From positions 434,001 to 498,000 of the forward strand of contig JARGSG010000014.1 of the NCBI GenBank assembly GCA_030374805.1: 64,000 bases of DNA. The letters run 5' to 3'. Both the position numbers and the translations under genes were made by a program. The notes beneath the pieces are model-generated. The model was not told the origin of the DNA. It did no database searches and worked only from the letters and a program-made list of their open reading frames with translations. The DNA comes from Gracilaria gracilis. Its lineage: Eukaryota; Rhodophyta; Florideophyceae; Gracilariales; Gracilariaceae. Shown piece after piece: positions 20,000-29,766 of this stretch (position 1 is the stretch's first letter; each line of letters begins with the position of its first letter).

Positions 20000-21736
20000 A
20001 TGAGGCCGGTTTTGTTAGTCGCTTTCTTTTCCCTCTACACCTTCGTTGCTTCACAAGATCACTGGCGTCATGGTGATGTCGGCCATCCTAATCTACGTCA
20101 GTACTTGCTGCAGCATGAGACGCCGCGTCGCACTGGACGCGCTCTGCTGTCCGAGCCGAGAGGGTCACCTATGGGAGCTTTCGAGTCATTGAATGCGCCA
20201 CAATTGTTGGCTTCGCATTCCCACATTTTTGCCACTATCCTCTGCGAAGACATTCAACAAGCCGGTGTCACAGTTCTCCATGAGAGCTTACTTCGTACGG
20301 GACATCGCCAACCTTTAATAGTGCTGGCATCCAACACTGTTTCGGAGAGGGTTCGTGCTGAGATCGCCAGATTACCCCTTGTTACAACGTTTCGAGCTGA
20401 GAAGAGTGGAAATGCGTTCTGCTCTCAAAGGCCAGGAGAGAATGAAGTGCACGATTGCAGCCATTTGAAACTTCTTCTTTTTGCTCTTTCCGACGTTCGC
20501 AAGATCATATTCCTCGAACATGATACGGTTGTATTGAAAACGCTTACAACGCTCATCGGCAGTCCTCCATTCTCCGCAGTGAGAGAGCCACATGTAGGAC
20601 TCTTTGAGACAAGTGTTATGGTTATACGACCAGATATCGAGGTTTACAACGTCCTAAGGGAAGAATTCTGCAATGTCATTGCGCGAGGTGAGAGTGTTGG
20701 GGATCATTTCATAATTCGAACTGTTGTTCCAGACGACGCGTGGACTACTGTATCAGACACTTTCAATGTACCACAGGAGCATATGGATACGCTCTGGTAC
20801 AGGAAAGTAGACGTTGCTCCTGCTATCATTCACTACAAAGGCATCCCAAAGCCATGGAATTGGTGGAAACTTGGAAGCGGTGAACCAATGTCACTAGATG
20901 CTTTTGGCAGATGGTGTGATGTTGCCGAAGGAACGGAGTTCGCATGCGCACCACCCCAAGGGAATGCGATGATTCCACCCATGCAACCGAGTGGTTGGTC
21001 AGACAAGAACCGACTCACAGTTATTCTGTCCACATATCACCGACCAACCTGGAAGGATCTGGCAAGATATTATGCGAATTTGAAAGTTGTGATGAATGTG
21101 ATTCTGGTTTGGCATGATCCGAGCGGAGATCCTCCATTGGCAGCACAGTTAGGTTTGAAGGTCCAGGTTTGGCAGCCGAAGGAAAACAGCTTGAACAACC
21201 GCTTTTTCGGGCTTGGAAACCTTACCGAGTGTGTTTACATTTGTGATGACGATATGAAAGTTACAGAGGAGCAGTTGATTCGAGGGTTTCATATATGGCG
21301 AGGCCATTCAAGAAGATTGGTTGGCTTCTTCCCAAGGCTGTGGATGATGGATCCGCCTCATTATTCGGCAAGAATACATGATGGATATAATGTAGTTCTA
21401 ACAAAAGGGCTCTATACACACCGATACTTTCTCTACATGTACGTTCAATTACTACCGAAACGGATCAAGGACGTTGTAGACAAGTACAACAATTGCGAAG
21501 ACTTGTTATTCAACATGATGGTGAGCGGGTACAACGGAATGGCGCCTCTGCATGTATTGGTAGAGGGGGACATCATCGATATGGGGCACGGAGGTGGTAT
21601 CTCAAAGAGAGGGAATCATTTCTCCACCAGGTATAACTGTGTCGAGGAGCTCATTGACGTTATGGGCTTGACACATGCCCCCCTGACGATCGGTTCGTTG
21701 TCCGACAAACCGCTGAAGAACAAGGAACGAGAGTAG
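20000..21736 (+). CDS. two-domain glycosyltransferase: GT8-like plus GT64 (exostosin C-terminal)
   Basis: 578 aa from ATG at 20000, the first in-frame ATG. It begins with a signal peptide or signal anchor (RPVLLVAFFSLYTFVAS). Residues about 75-300 look like a GT8/glycogenin-type GT-A domain: KIIFLEHDTVVLKTL (169-183, the DxD site altered to EHD) and AIIHYKGIPKPWNWW (275-289). Residues about 338-560 match the GT64 domain of exostosin/EXTL proteins: RLTVILSTYHRP, NSLNNRFF, CDDDMK (415-420, the metal-binding DxD), then CEDLLFNMMVSG and TRYNCVEEL. GT64 enzymes move GlcNAc/GalNAc or hexoses in the ER/Golgi. A bifunctional Golgi polymerase is an inference; the GT8 half may be inactive because its DxD is altered. 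Confidence 0.8.
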   Translation: MRPVLLVAFFSLYTFVASQDHWRHGDVGHPNLRQYLLQHETPRRTGRALLSEPRGSPMGAFESLNAPQLLASHSHIFATILCEDIQQAGVTVLHESLLRTGHRQPLIVLASNTVSERVRAEIARLPLVTTFRAEKSGNAFCSQRPGENEVHDCSHLKLLLFALSDVRKIIFLEHDTVVLKTLTTLIGSPPFSAVREPHVGLFETSVMVIRPDIEVYNVLREEFCNVIARGESVGDHFIIRTVVPDDAWTTVSDTFNVPQEHMDTLWYRKVDVAPAIIHYKGIPKPWNWWKLGSGEPMSLDAFGRWCDVAEGTEFACAPPQGNAMIPPMQPSGWSDKNRLTVILSTYHRPTWKDLARYYANLKVVMNVILVWHDPSGDPPLAAQLGLKVQVWQPKENSLNNRFFGLGNLTECVYICDDDMKVTEEQLIRGFHIWRGHSRRLVGFFPRLWMMDPPHYSARIHDGYNVVLTKGLYTHRYFLYMYVQLLPKRIKDVVDKYNNCEDLLFNMMVSGYNGMAPLHVLVEGDIIDMGHGGGISKRGNHFSTRYNCVEELIDVMGLTHAPLTIGSLSDKPLKNKERE

Positions 21737-22799
21737 TATGTGTTGCCGTGCGTGACAGACAAAGCCTCAAGCTCTTGTTTTTGCCTGAGTTGGAAACCTT
21801 AACATCTTTAGATCACTTTTTCATGCCGCTCAACCACTTTCGTACGGGAATGTCACCAGAAGCTGAAAGCACCATCTCGCTTCACGTCACTACAGGGACA
21901 TAATTGAAGCGGGCAATTTGTCTTTCGGCTGTTCTGGAACTCAAGAGTTTGGCAAAACCGCATGAGTGCATCCATCGCCATTTCCTTTTCTTCTTTCATC
22001 ATTTGTTTACTGTTTACTAATTTGAACGAACCGATAGACGACGTGCTCGACGTTGCTTCTATCGATCTTCAAGAATCTCGACCAGCACTGGCTGTCGAGG
22101 GAAAAGTTACAAAAAACGTTGTTGTAAAAAAGCTGTTGTTGATAAGTAATCTGGTCGTTCTCGTGAGCAATCGCTTCTATCAACGAAAACGTTAAGCAAT
22201 GCTGATCAATAGAAAGAGAGAGATGCGAACGATCGAAGTCAATTTTACTAAAGCAAATTTCTGGCTAGGCATTCATAGAACAGAGAAGAGGTGAGGTCCG
22301 GTCCGGACTGCCGGACGTTGCCAACTTGGCACAGAGTATACCGTTGTACCGTTGTAATGAAGAAAAAATTTGAAGTCTGGCGTGCAGACTCTACGTTGCC
22401 CGCAAATCGATTTGTGGTCAGATCACACCAGCGTGGAGGTTGCCAAATTGTTTCCGACATCCCTGAACCTCCAGTTTCGCAACAGTTGGTACGACTGTAC
22501 CAACGTTAAACGTTTATCTCTCTATTCTCGATGACTGAGGTGTGAATTCCATAGCTCTCAGTTAAGGAATTAGCACTGTCGCAATCAAGACAGTGAGCGA
22601 TACTTGGTAGAACTGGGAGAGAACGTATTCGGAAGTTGCCCTTGCCGGAGCAGGTTTCCTCTACAGAGCAGTTCACATCCTGCGATTGTGACTCCTACTC
22701 CCCTCCCTGCTACTTTCACAGTGGGTCACACATCGCATAATACCGCAGCACGTCATCAGCAGTTTCCACCATTGCACATTGGCCAGTGCACATTTCTCA
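21737..22799. other. intergenic, no convincing gene
   Basis: A 77-codon ATG frame (21962-22195) starts with a hydrophobic stretch but matches no family; it is left uncalled. Sequence at 22332-22350 repeats TACCGTTG twice. Confidence 0.45.
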
Positions 22800-24854
22800 A
22801 TGATGTTCAAAATGGTTGCGTTTCTCCCTGCGCATGCGATTTTGTTTACCCGCAGTGCTTTCGTTCCACCGCTCAACACAATACGCCATCGACTGCATTA
22901 CGCAACGCGAAGCCTTCCCTGTATGAGTGCAGTGGAAACCCCCACAGCTCCGGCACAAGCATCTACGATGGACAGCAGCCCGGTTCCCTTCAAGCTCCCG
23001 GCCGAACTCCCGCATCCACCGCCGTTATCCACTTTGGAGCACACGATGTCTTTCACACCGAAGTCGACCTTTCGCAAACTGGCTTCATCCTTTCGAATGC
23101 TCCGACAAGTAAGAGGCCGGTTATCAAAACGGACGGTCCTCACTGTTCGTCTAACCGGCAGCTTGTCAGAGAATATCCCTCCTCCCGGTTTACCGTTTTC
23201 AGGACCTGCCAAATTGTCTCTCCCGGTCCTCTTGAACGCACTCCGGCTTGCGGCAAATGATCCACGTATCGCTCATTTGCACATGAGGCTAGATCCGCTG
23301 AGCATTGGTTGGGGAAAGATTTTCGAGATTCGCCGACACCTTGAGTACTTTCGTGCCTCAGGCAAGTCAATAACCGTCTTCTTGGAATCGGGAGGTCCGA
23401 AAGAGTACTTCTTGGCAATGGGATTTGCAGTGTATGTCCCACCTGAAGGAGCCCTGGGACTGAGAGGATTTGCCGCCAGTGGCGCATTTGTCAGGGGTGT
23501 ATTAGATAAGATTGGCATACAACCACAAGTGGAGCGCATTGGTAAGTACAAAAGTACCGGAGATTCTATTGCAAGGAGAGACATGTCGGCTGCTCAGCGC
23601 GAAGTCATCAATGCTATCTTGGGTGATGTATCTGAAATATGGATGAAGAGTGCGTGTGAAGCCACGGGTATGGAGCAAAAGCGTCTGGAAGAATTTATGA
23701 ACAGGAGCCCATGGGATATGAAAGAATATGAAGAGATGGGCCTAGTCACTGGCATTCGCTATGAAGGTGAGATCGAAGATGCGCTAAAGCTGAAGTTCGC
23801 AAAAGGTGGGTTCAGGAAGGAGGAGGACGTGTTGAAGAAGAAATTAAACTCCGTCGATGTAATGCGGTATGCTCGACGTACCAGCGACAAGCTGCTTGGA
23901 TTGAGAGGTCGGAAACGCATTGCAGTTATACGCGCTGTGGGGGCAATCACGAGCGGGAAGAACAGCTCTTCACCCTTAATGGGACCCACGTTAGGAAGCG
24001 AGTCATTGGTCGAGCTTATAAGGAAGGTCAGAGACGACAAGCGGTATGTTGCATGCTTGCTGCGATGTGATTCACCCGGAGGCAGCGCGCTCGCTAGCGA
24101 TATTATGTGGAGTGAGTTGAAGAAACTGGCCAAGGCGAAACCACTGCTCGCGAGTCAAGTAGATATTGCGGCGAGCGGGGGATACTACCTAAGCATGGCA
24201 AGCGAGATCATCTCCGAGCCGTTATCGATAACTGGAAGCGTCGGGGTGGTAACTGCTAAACCGAGTCTTGAAGAATTTTACAAGAAACTGGGCTACGTGA
24301 AAGAAAACATAAGCGTTGGTGGGAAATACGCAGAGTTGTTGGTGGACGATCGTCCATTCACTGAAGAAGAAGCTTCTTACTTCCGTGAGGGGGCTGAACT
24401 CGCATACAAGAACTTCGTGTCGAAGGCGGCGCAAAGCAGAGGCAAAACTTACGATGAAATGGAGGAGGTAGCGCAAGGTAGAGTATGGACTGGTAGACAA
24501 GCAAAAGAGAGAGGGCTTGTTGACTATCTGGGTGGGTTTCAGAAAGCAATAGAGATTTTGAAAGAGAAGGCAGGAATCGATAAGGACGAATACGTTCGTC
24601 TGGAAGAAGTGAGGGGTACAGCTTCCTTTGGAGAGAGGTTGGGTCTCAGTATGGGAACCAATGCCAGTACGGAGTTGATGAGTTGCATACAACAACCGCT
24701 TTGCATCTCGGACATTGATGGCGACATGTCACGGCTATCGCCTTTGACAAAGTATCTGTTGGATGCAGCACTGTCACCAGTAAGTGGAAGTGTTTCTCTG
24801 TTGAACCGATTCCCAAGAGTTGTCGATGCCATCTTGCAGAACTCCAATCTTTGA
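22800..24854 (+). CDS. SPPA: plastid signal peptide peptidase SppA (protease IV)
   Basis: 684 aa from the first ATG; the in-frame ATG at 22812 gives a start of MVAFLPAHAILFTRSAFVPP, which looks like a red-algal plastid transit peptide. There are two tandem S49 peptidase domains (about 110-300 and 370-600). Lys251 in ERIGKYKSTGDSIARRDMS matches the general base of the first domain. Ser429 in CDSPGGSALASD matches the nucleophile of the second, as in the Ser-Lys dyad of bacterial SppA. The sequence ASGGYYLSMAS and EPLSITGSVGV follow, as expected. SppA degrades cleaved signal peptides and membrane proteins; the plant homologue is a light-induced thylakoid protease. Length fits the tandem-domain form. 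Confidence 0.9.
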   Translation: MMFKMVAFLPAHAILFTRSAFVPPLNTIRHRLHYATRSLPCMSAVETPTAPAQASTMDSSPVPFKLPAELPHPPPLSTLEHTMSFTPKSTFRKLASSFRMLRQVRGRLSKRTVLTVRLTGSLSENIPPPGLPFSGPAKLSLPVLLNALRLAANDPRIAHLHMRLDPLSIGWGKIFEIRRHLEYFRASGKSITVFLESGGPKEYFLAMGFAVYVPPEGALGLRGFAASGAFVRGVLDKIGIQPQVERIGKYKSTGDSIARRDMSAAQREVINAILGDVSEIWMKSACEATGMEQKRLEEFMNRSPWDMKEYEEMGLVTGIRYEGEIEDALKLKFAKGGFRKEEDVLKKKLNSVDVMRYARRTSDKLLGLRGRKRIAVIRAVGAITSGKNSSSPLMGPTLGSESLVELIRKVRDDKRYVACLLRCDSPGGSALASDIMWSELKKLAKAKPLLASQVDIAASGGYYLSMASEIISEPLSITGSVGVVTAKPSLEEFYKKLGYVKENISVGGKYAELLVDDRPFTEEEASYFREGAELAYKNFVSKAAQSRGKTYDEMEEVAQGRVWTGRQAKERGLVDYLGGFQKAIEILKEKAGIDKDEYVRLEEVRGTASFGERLGLSMGTNASTELMSCIQQPLCISDIDGDMSRLSPLTKYLLDAALSPVSGSVSLLNRFPRVVDAILQNSNL

Positions 24855-24946
24855 AAACGGAGCACGTTTGTGCTGATCCGGAACGAGTTAAGCCGCCATT
24901 GGACAAACAGTCGTTCTAATCAGGTAGCGTTTTAACCTTAGTATAG

Positions 24947-26290
24947 CCCCATGCTTCTACGGAGAGGAATTTTCCTCTCCAAAATTTTTTGGAGAGCTAC
25001 GGAGAGTTTGGCCCGTCTCTCCCTGAGACGGCCCGTTTGTCCTGGAGCCATGGAGAGCTCTCCATGGCAAGAAGAGGCCTCTCCGTGGCTCCAAGCGCAG
25101 AATACCTCCACCTTTGCTTGGCTCTTGAGCGCGTTGTTCTTCAGTACACTGCGGCGGCCATTAATCACCGCAGATTAGCACCGGCCCTGCTAGGGTCAAA
25201 CGCTCTGCACACTGCTTTGCAGCTGTAGGGCCCTTTGCAACAAAAAATAAATTGCTTTCGTTCGTGACAAGGAGAGACCTCTCCATAGCATGGAGAAACC
25301 TCTCCAAAGCATGGAGAAATCTCTCCGAAGCATGAAGAGGCCTCTCCAAAGCATGGAGAGCTAGCTCTACATAGCAGCAAATACCCTCTCCGTCGGAGGG
25401 TGAGCCGTTAAAAGTTGCGCGCGCAAAACTGGCCTTTGGAATTGCCTGGCATCTACTGTTTGCCTTCGGCGCCCTTTCTTCTACCTCTATCTCTCCGAAA
25501 CCATACTGCTTGGTTTTTCCTTCAGTGCCTTCGTCTTACGAACTTTTTTCGTTCTGCGCAACGTGACATTTCTTCCGCTTTGCTTGCAAACCATCACATG
25601 CTTGCTGTTCCTGCTTTGTCGTTCGCCAAGCCCGCACATCCGGTCTGAACTGCGATCAATTGCGCTATCTGGCGATTATCGCCGTTCGCAAGACACCGCT
25701 CTGCTCAACCTTCTTACATCTTTGCCGATACCCGCCGCTTTCTACGATTCAGTTCTGGGGCGGTGCTCTGCGCCTTTCAACAAGGCCGTGCTGCTGTGCT
25801 TGTCTTGGCCGCCCATTTCGCATGTCGTCGGGCGTATTTACTCTACTTTATTGCTTTCTTGTCTTTCTACTTCAATCTCCTGCTCTTCCACACATTGGCG
25901 TTCATCGACTGCGTTCGTTCACACCTTCCATTGCAAACTACGAGCTTTGGAGAGGTCTTTTCATGCGCCAGAGAGGTTTTTTTTTCCTATTAAGAGGCCT
26001 CAACTTACGACAGCTCAGTGTCCAGTGGACGAGCGCTCTTCGTGTTATGGAGAGCTCTCCATGCCTTTGGAGAGGCCTCTTCATGCTTCGGAGAGATTTC
26101 TCCATGCTTTGGAGAGGTTTCTCCATGCTATGGAGAGGTCTCTCCTTGTCACGGAGAGGCCTCTTCTTGCCATGGAGAGCTCTCCATGGCTCTAGGACAA
26201 ACGGGCCGTCTCAGGGAGAGACGGGCCAAACTCTCCGTAGCTCTCCAAAAAATTTTGGAGAGGAAAATTCCTCTCCGTAGAAGCATGGGG
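24947..26290. mobile_element. foldback DNA element with long inverted repeats
   Basis: The element begins CCCCATGCTTCTACGGAGAG and ends with the reverse complement of the same sequence. It is flanked by a 4-bp direct repeat ATAG (24943-24946 and 26291-26294). The arms are nearly identical: the right arm is about 26052-26290 and the left arm is 24947-25087 plus 25267-25370, split by a later insertion. Inside the arms the motif GGAGAG and its complement CTCTCC recur every 15-20 bp, so the element is itself full of small palindromes. The 0.65-kb centre has no recognisable transposase. It is a non-autonomous foldback or MITE-like element; its superfamily is not assigned. Arm identity suggests recent activity. 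Confidence 0.88.
25088..25262. mobile_element. 175-bp insertion nested in the left arm
   Basis: The left arm matches the right arm up to CTCCGTG (25087), is interrupted, and resumes at CGTGACAAGG. CGTG is present at both borders (25084-25087 and 25263-25266), so it looks like a 4-bp target duplication. The insert has no clear inverted ends or ORF; class unknown. Confidence 0.6.
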
Positions 26291-27338
26291 ATAGACAACA
26301 TATTATCTGAGCTCGCAGGGACAGTCTTTGTCCTTTGCATTTGCCAGCACTAAATGGTGTTCGTAACGTAGCCGTAACAATCGCACCGATGAGGGACAAA
26401 GCAAGATTATAGGAAGGTACATATATGTGTACCTGCGAGAGCGAATAAGAGATAAAGCAAAACAAATACGAAGGTAGCCATACACGGTATTGCTACTGGT
26501 ATGTTCCTGTAAGAGCCGCATGTATCTACTAGACTCGCTTGCAAAGAATTACAACTTGTTTATTCACGGCCGACTATGGCATGACTTTTATTTGACCTGT
26601 AACCTCACCATCGTGTGTGATGGTGAGCTGGTGGTATGATAGCCATCATGTTTAAAAGGATCGCGACCACTTCCCATGCCACTGGGAGATACTAAGACCC
26701 AAATGACTTCTGCTATTTTGCATACAGACATTTTGTAATGAGGCACGCAGTCCCGGTAACATGTCTGCGCCGTTCACGAGACCTCGTGTGAACTTTTCAC
26801 CTGTGGCTCACACTGCGGTGAGCGCTGCATTTGAATCGATTCTGCTTTTGGGCAACGCTGAACGCTGATACTATTGGGTGCCACGAAGGGGGCAGTCAAT
26901 GAAGTCATGGAGTCACGGCCACCTCATGAATTCTGACCAGAAAAGTTGTAATTTGATTTCCACTCAATCATGATGATGATGATCATGCTCATTACAAATA
27001 TCCGAATCACCTGCCTTGTTACGCGAGATAATCCGCATCATGCAAATTATTAGCTGAATACATAACGCCAACTCTGGTCGTCGCATTGAAAGTCGGCTAA
27101 AACAAATCTCAGGCTTGTGGTGAGTATGAAGTTTAATATTGGTGAGGTTGTTATATACACGAGTGTTGTGGCCAATGGTGAAAGACACGCAAATGAAAAA
27201 AACGACAAGAACACAGATCATAGTGAGCATGGTAACGAAAGGGCATAGACTATAGAGACCATCACGCGAACAAAACAGCACAAGGAGAAATAAGTCGATG
27301 CCCACATTAGGATATAGACCAAAGCGCAAAACTTGTGG
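26291..27338. other. intergenic, no gene seen
   Basis: Ordinary composition. A hydrophobic minus-strand frame (26964-27329) follows the C2 gene but starts with TTG and matches nothing. TACGAAGGTA occurs at 26467. Confidence 0.45.
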
Positions 27339-28517
27339 TCAGTGCATGGTAATGAACCCCGGAATCTGCCATAGCTTCCGACTCGATCTCGGAGAGTCAT
27401 TCAACGAACTAATAAACCTCTTGTGCAAGAAGTGATCAGCTCTGAGATGCATGTAAACAGTAGCCGAATCCTGTTCCACATCGTCGGGTAACGGTGTGCG
27501 TGGTGGATACTCCCATTTATCGATGCGGCGAATTAATACGTTTCCAAGAGCATCATCATCACTAAACTCGCCTTCAAGAGGAATTGCAACACTCTCGATA
27601 CGAAACCTAGCCTCCATCAACGCGTGCATACTGGTGCTGATGTAGCTGATAAGTTCATGTGGCTTTCTAGTGTGCCGTTTGTAAAAAGCGATTCGCAAGC
27701 GACGTTTGGGATTCATGTTATGTAGCTGACGTTCCGAGATGGCAAATTCTTCAAAGACGACGTAGTTGTTGGCATCAACATTGACACCGTCTTTGCTCCT
27801 ATACACAACGCTCCATGTTGTTCGATCGCCCTCAATACGCTCGCGTTGAATCTCGTAGAACTGAGTAACACGGCGACCCAGCTTGGCAGCATCACGGAGC
27901 ATGGCGGACGTGACGCTAAAGACAAAAGTGTTACCCAAACGGGGGCTGAGCACCTCAGCGTACACGGAGAGGGTACCAGTGACTTTCTTCGAAGCCCTTG
28001 CAGATAAAGTTGCGCGGCGCAGATCTTTGGTATGACGCGGTTTATCATATTCAAAAGACATGATAGAGTCCCTTGCTATGCGCTCTTCCTCACTGTTGCA
28101 GTCGGTGACAAGCGAGGTGGTAGTGGTAGCAGGATAGACCATATCCTTTGCAGCAGCTAGTGGAATATCAAGACGAGTATGAGGGGCATCTAGCAAACGG
28201 CTGATACGAAGTATGGCACGGCCCAAAAAGTCATGCTTGGAGAGAACGTCACTGTCGGTAGAGTCCCTGTCGAACACATCAATGAGCAGAGCAGAAGCGG
28301 CGTTCTCGTTGGGGTCATAGGTGAAACATATGGTGGTGTACCACACAGGGTTGAGATCATCCTTGACGGTTTCCGTACGACCTATGCGATCCACCGGTAA
28401 ACCATTGCGCAGCGTGTGGCACACGATGAAGGGATCAGACAAGGACAAGAAGTCCTTGTTTGCAAGATTGTCAGCCGAGAAGCGCAGTTCAACTTGAGAG
28501 AGATGTGGAGCAGGCAT
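27339..28517 (-). CDS. copine-like double C2 protein without a vWA domain
   Basis: 392 aa from ATG at 28517. Residues 1-130 form a C2 domain of copine type: FSADNLANKDFLSLSDPF, then TETVKDDLNPVW, then the acidic calcium loop DVFDRDSTDSD. Residues about 165-330 resemble a second C2 (RATLSARASKKVTGTLSVYA, then RRLRIAFYKRH, and HELISYISTSMHALM). Copines are cytosolic proteins that bind phospholipid membranes when calcium rises, and normally end in a vWA (copine) domain of about 250 aa. Here the frame stops about 60 residues after the second C2, so that domain is missing or lies on an exon not seen. Function is inferred to be calcium-dependent membrane binding. Confidence 0.75.
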   Translation of the reverse strand: MPAPHLSQVELRFSADNLANKDFLSLSDPFIVCHTLRNGLPVDRIGRTETVKDDLNPVWYTTICFTYDPNENAASALLIDVFDRDSTDSDVLSKHDFLGRAILRISRLLDAPHTRLDIPLAAAKDMVYPATTTTSLVTDCNSEEERIARDSIMSFEYDKPRHTKDLRRATLSARASKKVTGTLSVYAEVLSPRLGNTFVFSVTSAMLRDAAKLGRRVTQFYEIQRERIEGDRTTWSVVYRSKDGVNVDANNYVVFEEFAISERQLHNMNPKRRLRIAFYKRHTRKPHELISYISTSMHALMEARFRIESVAIPLEGEFSDDDALGNVLIRRIDKWEYPPRTPLPDDVEQDSATVYMHLRADHFLHKRFISSLNDSPRSSRKLWQIPGFITMH

Positions 28518-29023
28518 GACTGAACTAGAATGTGAGCGGAAGACGGCGGGAGTAGCAGAGGAAGTGGGTCAAGTTCATGTCGGCGACGGAGAGAGGGAGG
28601 GGCCGGCAAACGGCGGTGGAAAGCGACGAGCAAGACAGCAGTTGAAAAGGTTTAACCGACGAGTAGGCGTTAGCCACAGCGGCAGCCAGGGGGGGGGGGG
28701 GCGTGCGTGAGATTGTGGCGTTGTTGTCGGTGTGTTGCATGGCTGTGCGTCGTGTTGTAATTTACACGTGCAGGCGGTGCGTGCCTCGTGCGCAGTGCTG
28801 ATTGGGCGCCGCAGCGCAGCCGCCACTCCTGCACGCGTGGACGGCGCACGCGCAGAAAGCGCACACGCGGTGCCGTGCAGGAGGCGTGCAGTCGCCGCGC
28901 GCAGCGAGTTGGCATGTCGAAGCGTTTTAACTCATTATTACTACTATCATAGATACTGTACTAGTGTATTGTTACAAACGGCTCTAGCTGTGCTCGCATA
29001 AACGAGGAAGAATAGCATACACT

Positions 29024-29299
29024 TTAGGCCCAGCCTGCATGACAGCCCACCCCAATGCCGCCGTCCAGCGCCAGCTTGAGCAGCATGTCCTTCTCGGCCT
29101 TTGCCGCGCTCACAACCGACTGCGGCGGCATGGACAGCGCCGCATTACTCGGCGACGCACTCGTGGAAGACGGCGGCGAGGCCGAGTCGCAACCACGGTG
29201 CAGCGACGCGCGCGGAGCTGCGTGCGGAGCTGCGCGCGGTTTGCTGGCGCCCACTCGCGCGCCAGCCTGTTGCGTGTTTTCAACACCAGAAGCGTCCAT
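29024..29299 (-). CDS. possible small protein, 91 aa
   Basis: ATG at 29299 opens a frame with an Ala/Ser/Pro-rich head and a C-terminal stretch MLLKLALDGGIGVGCHAGWA. No family is recognised. A plus-strand frame of 99 codons (29055-29354) overlaps it, so the strand is uncertain; the minus strand is preferred because its C-terminus looks like a helix with a Gly-rich end. It could also be one exon of a longer gene. Confidence 0.35.
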   Translation of the reverse strand: MDASGVENTQQAGARVGASKPRAAPHAAPRASLHRGCDSASPPSSTSASPSNAALSMPPQSVVSAAKAEKDMLLKLALDGGIGVGCHAGWA

Positions 29300-29584
29300 A
29301 AAGCACAGCGAAGAAGATAGTGTTAGTCACCTCGGAACCAAAGCCGAACGTTGAACTCGGCGTCGTTGAGGACCAAGGTGAGCGCTGACGTTAGAGCCAA
29401 GGCACGGAGGCGGTTGTAAGGAGGGCGCGAGATGCCGAATCCAAAGCGCCTCGCACGCTCATTGGCGCGCTGCGTTTGCATCGACATATTCACCAAATCA
29501 AACGCTCGCCACGCCGCTTACACATAACGCCCGCCCACGTTGCCCACGTCGCCGCGTGTACCACCCCCTCCCCCTTTCCTCGAA

Positions 29585-29634
29585 CGGATCAATGCAATGC
29601 ATTGATCCGTCCAGTCACTGGACTCCAGTGACTG
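29585..29634. repeat. two adjacent near-perfect palindromes
   Basis: CGGATCAATGCA/ATGCATTGATCCG (29585-29609) is followed two bases later by CAGTCACTGGA-C-TCCAGTGACTG (29612-29634). Arms are 11-13 bp with loops of 0-1 base. They lie about 130 bp upstream of the ATG at 29767. Confidence 0.9.
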
Positions 29635-29766
29635 CACATCCACCACTTGATTCCGCATCCATTCATTCGTTCATATCCTCCGCAGCCGCGTATCTACGAA
29701 CGTATTCTCTTCCACCGTCGCGACCGCCGTCTGCTCCTCGCTTCGAGCCGCAGTCGTCCAGTCATC

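Larger units (their letters stand above)
28518..29766. other. spacer between divergent genes with a CpG island and twin palindromes
   Basis: 28750-28920 and 29140-29280 are CpG-rich. A 14-nt G run lies at about 28690. A possible small minus-strand gene (29024-29299) and two adjacent palindromes (29585-29634) are entered separately. Confidence 0.5.

Noticed and set aside
21962-22195. 77-codon ATG frame with a hydrophobic start
   Set aside because: Could be a small secreted protein, but there is no family match, no promoter element and no conserved feature to support it.
26964-27329. Hydrophobic minus-strand frame after the C2 gene
   Set aside because: No ATG at its start, no family, and it follows directly on the C2 stop; probably 3' UTR.
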